From: Sphingomicrobium arenosum
GTDB taxonomy: Bacteria > Pseudomonadota > Alphaproteobacteria > Sphingomonadales > Sphingomonadaceae
Direction: 5' to 3'
NCBI RefSeq assembly: GCF_026157085.1
Contig: NZ_JANPVN010000001.1
Location: forward strand, 1,922,001-1,986,000
Length of the DNA stretch: 64,000 nucleotides
Shown: piece after piece, positions 42,440-49,645 of the stretch
Numbering within the stretch: position 1 is the first letter of the stretch
Layout: each line of letters opens with the position of its first letter
The notes under the pieces: model-generated
What the model was told of the DNA's origin: nothing
What the model saw: only the letters and a program-made list of their open reading frames with translations
The model's database searches: none
Made by a program: the position numbers and the translations under genes

Positions 42440-43347
42440 TCCCCCACCTCGTAAGTTTCAGATTGCAGTCCGCGCGTGATTTCCACCGTCGGCTTGGGCG
42501 GCGGTGGCGGCGGCGCGGGCTGACGCGCCGGTTGCGGGCGCGCGGCCCGCTGGGTCATCGCCTGCGCCGGCGCCGGGCGCTGCTGGGGCGCCGGACGGCT
42601 GAGGTCGCGGCGCATCCCCGACAGTTCATATTGCAGGTCATCGAGGCTCACCGTCTCGACCATGGCGATATTCTCTTCCTCGCCGGGCTTGCGGAGCACC
42701 AGGCTGAGCTGCCCCAGCCGCTGGCCGAGCGCCAGCTTCTGCGCCTCGACGGGTGTCACCTCGAGCGTGGCTGTATTCGACACCCGCGCGCGCTCGTCCT
42801 CGCCCTGCGAATCCTGGTCCATCGCGATGACGCGAATATTCTGGAGCAGCACGTCGGTCACCTGTTCGCCGGCCCCGGTGAGGTCCTGCCGGGTGATCAG
42901 CACGTCGACCGTGTCATTGGGCTGGATGAAGCCCGCCACCCCCGACACTGCATTCACCCGCACCGTCGCGGCGCGCATCCCGGCGGGCAACAGCGCGGCG
43001 ATCGAGGCGCCCTCGCCCTCGCCCGTCAAGTCCGCGGCAAGCAGCGGCTGGTTGACCTCGATCGGGCGGAGCGCGTGGCGCGCCTGCCCCTCGGGCATCA
43101 ATTCATCCATCGTGGTGAAGACCCCGACCGGCAGCATGTCGGTGGGGTAATTGGCAAAGCGCACCTTGTCGGCGGTGATGGGCGTGCCATAGGCCAGCGG
43201 CACCGCGGCGACCGCCACTTCGGTCGTGCCCTGATTGGCCTCCGCGATGCGCGCCTCGCGGCCTGAAAGCCATGTGTTGGCAAGGTAAACCGCAACGATC
43301 CCGAGGACCAATGCGATGGCGATGGCGATAACCGATTGACGTCTCAT
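42436..43347 (-). CDS. cpaB: Flp pilus assembly protein CpaB (RcpC-like)
   Basis: A 303-residue inner-membrane-anchored periplasmic protein with an N-terminal TM helix (residues about 5-25), then a SAF domain with VPLAYGTPITADKVRFANYPTD and VSGVAGFIQPNDTVDVLITR. The C-terminal 60 residues are Pro/Ala/Gln-rich and likely disordered. First gene of the Tad operon; GGGGGA lies upstream of the start. Confidence 0.93.
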   Translation of the reverse strand: MRRQSVIAIAIALVLGIVAVYLANTWLSGREARIAEANQGTTEVAVAAVPLAYGTPITADKVRFANYPTDMLPVGVFTTMDELMPEGQARHALRPIEVNQPLLAADLTGEGEGASIAALLPAGMRAATVRVNAVSGVAGFIQPNDTVDVLITRQDLTGAGEQVTDVLLQNIRVIAMDQDSQGEDERARVSNTATLEVTPVEAQKLALGQRLGQLSLVLRKPGEEENIAMVETVSLDDLQYELSGMRRDLSRPAPQQRPAPAQAMTQRAARPQPARQPAPPPPPPKPTVEITRGLQSETYEVGE

Positions 43348-43460
43348 GCCAGTCCCCCGAGCACGGCGTCCTGTACGAACGCCCGTTTACACCCTTAATC
43401 TATATCAGCATCGGACCGTAAAACCGAGAGGAAATCAACCTTTCGGAAACCATCTGTCCC

Positions 43461-43509
43461 AAAAGAGGAAGGGCGGCGGATCGATCGCTCGACCCGCCGC
43501 CCCTCTTTC
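43461..43509 (-). terminator. Rho-independent terminator after the Flp pilin gene
   Basis: Read on the minus strand, an AAAGAGGGGCGGCGGG arm pairs with CCGCCGCCC...CCTCTTTT, with a loop rich in TCGA, followed by a short U-run. It lies just past the pilin stop and before cpaB, so the pilin is probably transcribed as its own unit at a higher level than the assembly operon. Confidence 0.8.
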
Positions 43510-43525
43510 AACGCTGCCTGAAGGC

Positions 43526-43723
43526 TTAGTTCTGGCAAGCGCTGTTACGGTTGCCCGAATCCGCATTGAGGCAGTTCGACGCATCGTTCATGGCGCCGCC
43601 GATGGCGTTGCCGAGCAGGATCGAGGCAATCGCCACGGTCGCGCCGATAATGGCGAGAATCAGCGCATATTCAGCCGCCGAACCACCGTTTTCGTCTTTG
43701 ATCATCTTGATGAAGTTGGTCAT
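43526..43723 (-). CDS. Flp/Fap-type pilin (Tad major pilin)
   Basis: A 65-residue prepilin: a basic leader ending in NGG, the processing site between G13 and G14 placing E18 at +5, then the hydrophobic helix AAEYALILAIIGATVAIASILLG. The C-terminal 15 residues carry C51 and C63, so a disulfide loop is likely, which differs from the Cys-less Caulobacter PilA. Start ATG 43723 has GGGGACGTAAC upstream. A regulatory region of over 400 bases follows upstream. Confidence 0.94.
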   Translation of the reverse strand: MTNFIKMIKDENGGSAAEYALILAIIGATVAIASILLGNAIGGAMNDASNCLNADSGNRNSACQN

Positions 43724-43981
43724 GTTACGTCCCCTAATCGCTATGGTCATGGTTGCGAGCAACCGTGACCGGCCACTCCCTCCAACCCGGCTCGGCACTC
43801 GCTCGGATCGTTCGTCCCGGATGGTCTGCCCGGGCTTCCCGATCCTCGCTTGGATGAGTGCCACCCCCGCATCGGATGACCTCATGAAGGGGGTGAAAGT
43901 AAGGAAGTGTCAACCATTGAAATTTAACTCGCATTAAAATCGTCAATCATGCGTCAAAGCATAAGTTGCTGTTTTTACGCG

Positions 43982-43997
43982 TTAAATGCGAATTAAC
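43982..43997. promoter_or_regulatory. Perfect CtrA-type binding site TTAA-N7-TTAAC
   Basis: TTAA-ATGCGAA-TTAAC is an exact match to the full CtrA consensus and is flanked to give a 7-bp inverted repeat GCGTTAA/TTAACGC with a seven-base spacer (43979-43999). It is about 260 bases upstream of the pilin start. Caulobacter pilA is a known direct CtrA target, which supports the call by analogy. Confidence 0.75.
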
Positions 43998-44017
43998 GCC
44001 GAGTCGGAACTCAAGGT

Positions 44018-44026
44018 CATGGTTAA
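44018..44026 (-). promoter_or_regulatory. CtrA 8-mer TTAACCAT in the pilin upstream region
   Basis: On the minus strand TTAACCAT (plus-strand ATGGTTAA, 44019-44026) matches the CtrA 8-mer half-site motif and lies 21 bases from the full site at 43982. The same local context TCATGGTTAAGATT recurs at 52904 before the M23 peptidase gene. Confidence 0.45.
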
Positions 44027-44183
44027 GATTTGTATCAGATTCGGACAGGCTGTCGCGGCCCCGCCCTCCCCCGAAAGCGATTTAACTCGCACTTCAATCG
44101 CGATTCGCCGCGCGCGACTCAGGGCTGCGACTCGGCTAGTCGCCGATTCGACCCACCTGGCCGTTAATGCGGAAGGAAAGCGC

Positions 44184-44990
44184 TCAGCCGCGCGCGATGC
44201 GCTGGCGGTAGGTCACGTTGACCCGCTCGGACAGCAGCAGATAGGGCGCCCACAGCGCCATTGAGATCAGCACCTTCTTCACATTGCCGTCGAGCAGCGT
44301 GTGCAGCGGCTCGGCGATCCCATGCGGCAGGCCCGCCGCCGTCACCGTCTGCGCGACGATGAGCTGCATGGTGAGATCGAGCATCCAGATCGCGCCGAGC
44401 AGCAGCGGGAAGAAGGGCACCTTGCGCAGCGCCGCGCAGAAGGCGAGCGTATAAAGGCTCGTCAGCAGCACGACATCGAGCGTCATCATGAAATGCAGGG
44501 TCGACAGCCAAGTCGGGGTCACCGAGGGAATCGCCGGGATAGACACCAGATATTCGGTCACCCGGATTGGCACATTGAGGAGCATGCCGACCAGCAGCGA
44601 GACCATGATCCCGCCTGTCCCATAGAGTCGGTGCGCGCGCGCCCGCGCGCGAGTCACCGGCTCCCAGCGCCCGATCTTGGCGATCGGGTTGGCCGAACGC
44701 GCCATCTCCTCGCCGCCGCGAAAGCCGTACAGCCCGAAGGCCAGCGTCAGCACCGGGCCGAGCACCACGAAGACATAGGGCATCGCCGTTTCCAAGCCGC
44801 GCACCTGTCCCATGTCGGGGCTGGCAACGACGCGGAGCGAACAGGCCGACATCGCCAGGAGCACCCAGAACAGCGCCACCTTCGACAGGTTCGCCTCCAG
44901 CCCCCGATGGATCGCCGCCGCACGCGCCGACAGTCGCTGGCCGTGGCGCTGGACGATCTGGCGAAACTGCTGCTGGGCGTAAGCGGTCAT
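44184..44990 (-). CDS. Polytopic membrane protein, DUF2569-like
   Basis: A 268-residue inner-membrane protein with about six TM helices starting near residue 35. The N-terminal 30 residues are basic and likely cytoplasmic. It contains RVVASPDMGQVRGLETAMPYVFVVLGPV and a charged middle loop (ANPIAKIGRWEPVTRARARAHRLYG). I recall similar proteins called DUF2569 in sphingomonads; function unknown. It is divergent from the NfrB-like gene and shares the 238-base promoter gap with it. Confidence 0.75.
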   Translation of the reverse strand: MTAYAQQQFRQIVQRHGQRLSARAAAIHRGLEANLSKVALFWVLLAMSACSLRVVASPDMGQVRGLETAMPYVFVVLGPVLTLAFGLYGFRGGEEMARSANPIAKIGRWEPVTRARARAHRLYGTGGIMVSLLVGMLLNVPIRVTEYLVSIPAIPSVTPTWLSTLHFMMTLDVVLLTSLYTLAFCAALRKVPFFPLLLGAIWMLDLTMQLIVAQTVTAAGLPHGIAEPLHTLLDGNVKKVLISMALWAPYLLLSERVNVTYRQRIARG

Positions 44991-45114
44991 CGGTGAGGCC
45001 GGGTCCTTCTGGTGTCTCCACCCCCGTCACTACCCCGTTAACCTTACCGTCCAGTAAAGATCGGCCGCCGCGCCCGTTCCCAGCCTTTCGCGCCCGTATC
45101 GAAAGCCCTTGCAT

Positions 45115-45136
45115 GGATTAAACATCTGTTTATGGC
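45115..45136 (+). promoter_or_regulatory. GGATTAAACATC element, copy 2, with TAAACA inverted repeat
   Basis: GGATTAAACATCTGTTTATG matches the element at 5111 in its first twelve bases, with TTT and TG at equal positions. It includes a perfect inverted repeat TAAACA-TC-TGTTTA (45119-45132). It lies about 110 bases upstream of the NfrB-like start. Confidence 0.4.
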
Positions 45137-45228
45137 TTGGGGGGCTCGGAACACACGCGGACAGGGGGACCCCGCATGACCGGCCGAGCTTTCCGACCAT
45201 CTTGCGGCATGGCGCCGGAGGCGCTTTC

Positions 45229-46596
45229 GTGAGCAGCCTGCTGCCCGCCATCGCCGCCGAACTGGCGCTCTTCGCCGCCGTCGGCTTTCTCCTCTTCGCG
45301 CTCGACGACCTCCTCGTCGACCTGCTCTATTTCACCCGCCGCCTGTGGCGCCACCTCACCGTCTATCGCCGCTATCCGCGCGCCTTCGCGAGCCGCCTCG
45401 ACGCGCCCGCCACGCCCGGCTGGATGGCGGTCTTCATCCCCGCCTGGGACGAAGGCGCGGTGATCGGCGACATGCTGCGCACCACGCTCGAGCGCTATGG
45501 CACCAGCGCCGACTATCTGCTCTTCGTCGGCCACTATCCCAACGACCCCAAGACCACCGCCGCCATCACCGCCTTGCGCGACAGCCGCATCGTCCCCGTG
45601 CTGCTCCCCCATGCCGGGCCGACCACCAAGGCCGATTGCCTCAATCATCTCCATGCCGCGCTGCTCGACGAAGAAGCCGCGCGCGGCCGTCTCGCCAAAG
45701 CGATCATCCTCCACGACGCCGAGGACGTGGTGCACCCGCTCGAACTGCCATTGTTCGACGCGCTCGTCCTGCGCGGCGGCGCGGTCCAGCTTCCCGTCGT
45801 CCCGCTGATCGATGCGGCCAGCCGCTGGATCGGCGGCCATTATTGCGACGAATTCGCCGAGGCGCATGGCAAGGAGCTCGTCGTGCGCGAAGCCGTCGGC
45901 GCCGCCGTCCCGCTCGCCGGGGTCGGCTGCGCGCTCAACCGCGAGGCCTTGGGGCGCATCGCCGCCTATCAAGACGGCCGCCCCTTCGATGCCGACAGCC
46001 AGACCGAAGATTACGAACTCGGCCTGAAACTCGGCCAGATGGGGCTCCGCACCCTGTTCGTGCGCATTCCGGCCACCGCGGGCAGCCCCGCGATGGTCGC
46101 CAGCCGCGGCCATTTCCCCGGCTCCTTTTCCGCCGCCGTGCGCCAGAAGGCGCGCTGGATCGGCGGCATCGCCTTTTCGGGTTGGGACCGTCTGGGCTGG
46201 CGCGGCGGGCTGGGTGAGCGATGGATGCGACTGCGCGACCGGCGCGGCCCGCTCGCCGCGCTGCTTCTCCTGACCGGCTATGCCGCCTTCTTCCTCTTCG
46301 CCCAGCTCTGGATCGCCGCCCGCCTCGGCGCGCCCGTCACCTGGCCGCACGAACCGCTGCTCGAGACGCTGCTCGTCATCAACGCCGTGCTGTTGACGTG
46401 GCGCGTCGCCATGCGCGCGCTCTTCACCGGCATGACCTACGGCCTCGCCGAGGGTCTGCGCGCCGTGCCCCGGCTCGTCGTCGGCAACACCATCGCCATC
46501 TTCGCCGCTTGGCGCGCGCTCAAGCTCCACCTCACCCCGGGCCCCAAGGCGTGGGACAAGACCGATCACGTCTTTCCGCGGGAGTATCGCGCATGA
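45229..46596 (+). CDS. NfrB-like membrane glycosyltransferase (short form)
   Basis: A 455-residue GT2-type enzyme with an N-terminal TM helix, a cytoplasmic catalytic domain and C-terminal TM helices (about 345-430). Motifs in order: VFIPAWDEGAVIG, the DxD-like HDAEDVVHP (about 162), QTEDYELG (about 258) and the QxxRW-type QKARWIGG (about 305). It resembles the transferase part of phage N4 receptor component NfrB but lacks the C-terminal MshEN-type c-di-GMP domain of E. coli NfrB (745 residues). The GTG at 45229 is chosen because CCGGAG is eight bases upstream. The next gene encodes an NfrA-like protein. Confidence 0.85.
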   Translation: MSSLLPAIAAELALFAAVGFLLFALDDLLVDLLYFTRRLWRHLTVYRRYPRAFASRLDAPATPGWMAVFIPAWDEGAVIGDMLRTTLERYGTSADYLLFVGHYPNDPKTTAAITALRDSRIVPVLLPHAGPTTKADCLNHLHAALLDEEAARGRLAKAIILHDAEDVVHPLELPLFDALVLRGGAVQLPVVPLIDAASRWIGGHYCDEFAEAHGKELVVREAVGAAVPLAGVGCALNREALGRIAAYQDGRPFDADSQTEDYELGLKLGQMGLRTLFVRIPATAGSPAMVASRGHFPGSFSAAVRQKARWIGGIAFSGWDRLGWRGGLGERWMRLRDRRGPLAALLLLTGYAAFFLFAQLWIAARLGAPVTWPHEPLLETLLVINAVLLTWRVAMRALFTGMTYGLAEGLRAVPRLVVGNTIAIFAAWRALKLHLTPGPKAWDKTDHVFPREYRA

Positions 46597-47804
46597 GCAA
46601 CGCCACTCGTTTTCTCGCCCTGATCGTTGCCGGTTGGGTCGGCTTGCGCGTCCTCGGCACCGGCCTGTCGGGCGACCCCAGCCTCGCCGCGCCGCCGGCC
46701 AGCGCCTCGGACCTGCCGCCCGCGACCCTCGCCGCTGCCGCAGCGCCGCCTGCCGTCCCGACCGACAGTGCCCCGCTCGGTGCGCGTTACTCCATCCCCT
46801 CGAGCACCGCGCCAGCCGTCCCCCCGGGCGCGGTGCTCACCCCTTATGGCTATCTCATCCCCTTCGCGGGTCCGCCCGGCGCGGCGGCGGCCTATTACCT
46901 CCCACCCCAAGGCCAGCCCGCACCGGCACCGGCCCCGGCCGCGCATACCCACCGCTACGAGCAGATCCCCATCCCGTTGCCTTATGCCGTGCCCCAGCCG
47001 GTCGCCACCGCCAGCGCCATGCTCGACCCCGCGCTCATCGGCTATTCGCTCTCCGACGGCAGCCCGCTCTACGCCAGCGCGAGCAGCAGCAGCGCGACCG
47101 CCGCCGTCCCGCCGCCCGTCATGACCACCCCCGCTGCCGCTGGCACGCGCGATGCCGGTCCCGCCCCCCTCGATCGCTGGCAGCTGTCGGGCTGGAGCTT
47201 TACCCGCGAGGCCTATTCGACCGACCTCGCCGGCACCCCCGGCCTTGCCCCCGGCTCGATGCTCGGCGGCGACCAGGCGGGCGTCCGCCTGATCTACAAC
47301 CACAACCGCCGTCTCGGCCTCGCCGCCCGCCTCTCCTCGGCAACCGGTGCGGTGCGCGGCGACGAGGTCGCGCTGGGGCTACGCTACACCCCCGTCCCCG
47401 GCCTTCCGCTCGCGCTCACCGCCGAACGGCGCGAGGCGATCGGCGAGGGGCCGGCCGCCCGCTCCGCCTTCGCTTTCTTCGCCGAGACGGGCCTCTACGG
47501 CCGCCCGCTCGGGCGCGGGCTGACGCTCGACGCCTATGCCCAGGCCGGGCTCGTCGGCATCACCGACCCCGACCTGTTCATCGATGGCGCCGCCACCGCG
47601 AGCCTCCCCTTGTGGCGCAAGATTCGCCTCGGCGGCGGCCTGTGGGGCGCGGCTCAGCCCGGTGCGTCACGGCTCGACATCGGCCCTCGCCTCTCCATGC
47701 CCGTCTATCGCGGCGTCACGCTCCACGCTGACTATCGCCAGCAACTCGCCGGCAATGCCCGCCCCGGCTCGGGCCCCGCGCTCACTCTCGCCGCCGACTT
47801 CTAG
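46593..47804 (+). CDS. NfrA-like outer-membrane protein with disordered N-terminal region
   Basis: A 403-residue protein that overlaps the NfrB-like stop (ATGA). It has an N-terminal hydrophobic segment, about 160 residues rich in Ala/Pro/Ser (for example ASDLPPATLAAAAAPPAVP), then a beta-rich C-terminal ~220 residues that end in DF, a barrel signature, with WSFTREAYSTDLAGTPGL and the GVRLIYNHNRRLGLAARLSSATG strand pattern that resembles the NfrA C-terminal domain. Unlike E. coli NfrA it has no TPR region. Probably the outer-membrane partner that secretes or receives the glycan. Confidence 0.75.
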   Translation: MSNATRFLALIVAGWVGLRVLGTGLSGDPSLAAPPASASDLPPATLAAAAAPPAVPTDSAPLGARYSIPSSTAPAVPPGAVLTPYGYLIPFAGPPGAAAAYYLPPQGQPAPAPAPAAHTHRYEQIPIPLPYAVPQPVATASAMLDPALIGYSLSDGSPLYASASSSSATAAVPPPVMTTPAAAGTRDAGPAPLDRWQLSGWSFTREAYSTDLAGTPGLAPGSMLGGDQAGVRLIYNHNRRLGLAARLSSATGAVRGDEVALGLRYTPVPGLPLALTAERREAIGEGPAARSAFAFFAETGLYGRPLGRGLTLDAYAQAGLVGITDPDLFIDGAATASLPLWRKIRLGGGLWGAAQPGASRLDIGPRLSMPVYRGVTLHADYRQQLAGNARPGSGPALTLAADF

Positions 47805-47874
47805 GGCACGAAAAAGCGCGAGCGCCCCACACGCCGCCTTCATTTCGTCGCGAGGGGCGGCTAGTCCGAGCTTC

Positions 47875-48786
47875 GTGGATATCTACCTGCCCATCGCCGA
47901 GATGGCCGTGAACGGCCTCTTCATCATCGCGCTGGGGCTTGTCGTCGGCATTCTGTCGGGGCTGTTCGGGGTCGGCGGCGGCTTTCTCACCACCCCACTC
48001 CTCATCTTCTACGGCGTGCCGCCCACCGTCGCGGTCGCCAGCGCCACCACGCAGGTTACCGGCACCAGCGTCTCGGGCGTCGCCGCGCACATGCGCCGCG
48101 GCGGCGTCGATTTCCAGATGGGCGGCGTGATGATCGCGGGCGGCATCCTCGGCTCGCTGTTCGGCGCCTTCCTTTTCCGCCTGCTCCAGGCGTCGGGACA
48201 GGTCGATCTCGTCATCGGCTTTCTCTACGTCGCCCTCTTGGGCGGGGTCGGCGGCCTCATGCTGCGCGACGCGCTCGTCGCCCTCAAATGGATCGACCCG
48301 CCCGAAAAGTCGGGCCCGCCCAAGCGCCACCACCGCGCCATCGCCGCGCTGCCCTTCCGCTGGCGCTTCTATGCCTCGGGTCTCTACATCAGCCCCATCG
48401 CGCCCATGCTCGTGGGCTTCGGCGCGGGCATCCTCACCGTCCTCCTCGGTGTCGGCGGCGGCTTTATCGTCATCCCGGCGATGATCTACATCCTCGGCAT
48501 GGCCGCGCGCGTCGTCGTCGGCACCAGCCTCGTCATGATCCTCGCCGTCAGCGCCGTCACCACCCTCGTCCACGCCATGACGACACAGGCGGTCGACATC
48601 GTTCTCGCCGCGCTCCTCCTCCTCGGCAGCGTTGTCGGCGCCCAATATGGCGCCATCATCGCCACCAAGGTGAAGCCCGACCTGTTGCGCCTGCTCCTCG
48701 CGCTCATGATCCTCGCCGTCGCCCTGCGCATGCTCCTCGGCCTGGCCTGGCGGCCCGACGAGATCTTCACGATACAGGTGCTCTAG
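47875..48786 (+). CDS. TSUP-family permease (TauE/SafE)
   Basis: A 303-residue inner-membrane protein with about eight TM helices and the TSUP repeats GLFGVGGGFLTTPLLIFYGVPP and VLLGVGGGFIVIPAMIYILGM. The family exports sulfite or organosulfur anions. It starts with GTG (47875), giving MDIYLPIAEM, the N-terminus I recall for sphingomonad homologues; ATG 47902 is an alternative. Followed after two bases by TIGR02186, a pairing conserved in alphaproteobacteria. The substrate is not determined. Confidence 0.85.
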   Translation: MDIYLPIAEMAVNGLFIIALGLVVGILSGLFGVGGGFLTTPLLIFYGVPPTVAVASATTQVTGTSVSGVAAHMRRGGVDFQMGGVMIAGGILGSLFGAFLFRLLQASGQVDLVIGFLYVALLGGVGGLMLRDALVALKWIDPPEKSGPPKRHHRAIAALPFRWRFYASGLYISPIAPMLVGFGAGILTVLLGVGGGFIVIPAMIYILGMAARVVVGTSLVMILAVSAVTTLVHAMTTQAVDIVLAALLLLGSVVGAQYGAIIATKVKPDLLRLLLALMILAVALRMLLGLAWRPDEIFTIQVL

Positions 48787-48788
48787 CG

Positions 48789-49553
48789 ATGCGGCGGCTG
48801 CTCCTCCCCCTCCTGTGCTGGCTCGCCTTCACCGGCGCCGCGACACCGGCTCCCACGCTCGTCCCGGACGTCTCGGCGCGCGAGGTGCAGATCCGCACCA
48901 GCTTCACTGGCGCCCAGCTCCTCCTGTTCGGCGCCATCCTCTACCCCGGCGGCGAACCGCCCGAGGAACCCGCCGACATCGCCGTCGTCCTGCGCGGTCC
49001 CGCCGAGCCCTTGCTCATCCGCCAGAAACAGAAGATCGCGGGCATCTGGATGAACGCCGATGCGCACCGCTTCCGCTCGGTCCCCGGCTTCTACGCCGTC
49101 GCCAGCTCGGCCCCGCTCGACCGCCTGCTCGATGAACGCACCGCCGCCATCTACGAGCTCGGCCCCGAGCATCTCCAGCTTTCCCCCGGCCCCGGCGCGG
49201 CCGCCGCCACCATCCGCACCTTCGAATCCGGCCTCGTCGAGCGCCGCACCCGCGAGGGGCTCTATGCCAGCTACGAGGACGGCGTCGAAATCTCCGACCG
49301 CGTCCTCTACCGCGCGCGCATCCCCATCCCCAGCCGCGTTCCGGTCGGCACCTATACCGCCGAAACCTTCCTCATCGCCGATGGCCGCGTCCTCGCCGTC
49401 GCCACCCGCGAGATCGAGATCGGCAAATCGGGCTTCGAGCGCTTCGTCGCGCTGGCCGCCCAGCGCCGCCCCTTCCTCTACGGGCTCGTCGCCATCGCCG
49501 TGTCGCTCTTTCTCGGCTGGTTCGCCGCCTTCGTCTTTTCGCGCCGAACCTGA
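48789..49553 (+). CDS. TIGR02186 family protein, TSUP partner
   Basis: A 254-residue protein with a signal peptide (LLLPLLCWLAFTGAA), a beta-rich periplasmic domain with VQIRTSFTGAQLLLFGAI and ADIAVVLRGPAEPLLIRQKQKIAGIWMN, and one C-terminal TM helix (FLYGLVAIAVSLFLGWFAAFVF). It belongs to an uncharacterised alphaproteobacterial family found next to TSUP permeases. The two probably work together at the inner membrane. Confidence 0.85.
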   Translation: MRRLLLPLLCWLAFTGAATPAPTLVPDVSAREVQIRTSFTGAQLLLFGAILYPGGEPPEEPADIAVVLRGPAEPLLIRQKQKIAGIWMNADAHRFRSVPGFYAVASSAPLDRLLDERTAAIYELGPEHLQLSPGPGAAAATIRTFESGLVERRTREGLYASYEDGVEISDRVLYRARIPIPSRVPVGTYTAETFLIADGRVLAVATREIEIGKSGFERFVALAAQRRPFLYGLVAIAVSLFLGWFAAFVFSRRT

Positions 49554-49571
49554 CCTTTTTGAAAGGCGTGT

Positions 49572-49587
49572 CTAACCGCCTCTTAAC
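49572..49587. promoter_or_regulatory. CtrA-like site upstream of herA-like gene
   Basis: CTAA-CCGCCTC-TTAAC is one base from the TTAA-N7-TTAAC consensus and lies about 60 bases before the ATP-binding protein start. Predicted only. Confidence 0.35.
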
Positions 49588-49645
49588 TGCTATGAGCTAC
49601 AAAGCGGAAAAACTTCACCTGCGTTAAGAAAAGGCGGAACGGGGC

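Larger units (their letters stand above)
43922..44100. repeat. Three-copy TGCGA(A/G)TTAA element
   Basis: The decamer is found at 43924-43933 (minus), 43987-43996 (plus) and 44082-44091 (minus). The two minus-strand copies lie in a 21-base direct repeat (43922-43942 and 44080-44100) that matches at 17 of 21 positions. Possibly operators of an unidentified regulator or alternative CtrA half-sites. Confidence 0.5.
43724..44183. promoter_or_regulatory. 460-base regulatory region upstream of the Flp pilin gene
   Basis: The longest gap in the window. No ORF with convincing composition lies here. It is more AT-rich than the rest in the stretch 43905-44035 and holds a perfect CtrA-type site (43982-43997), a TTAACCAT 8-mer, and three TGCGA(A/G)TTAA decamers. 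The pilin promoter is expected within it; I cannot place -35/-10 boxes with confidence. The downstream end of the convergent-free membrane gene at 44184 borders it. Confidence 0.7.

Noticed and set aside
43924..43937. Second CtrA full site TTAACTCGCATTAA
   Set aside because: The spacer is six bases, not seven, so it fails the CtrA consensus. It is kept only as part of the decamer repeat.
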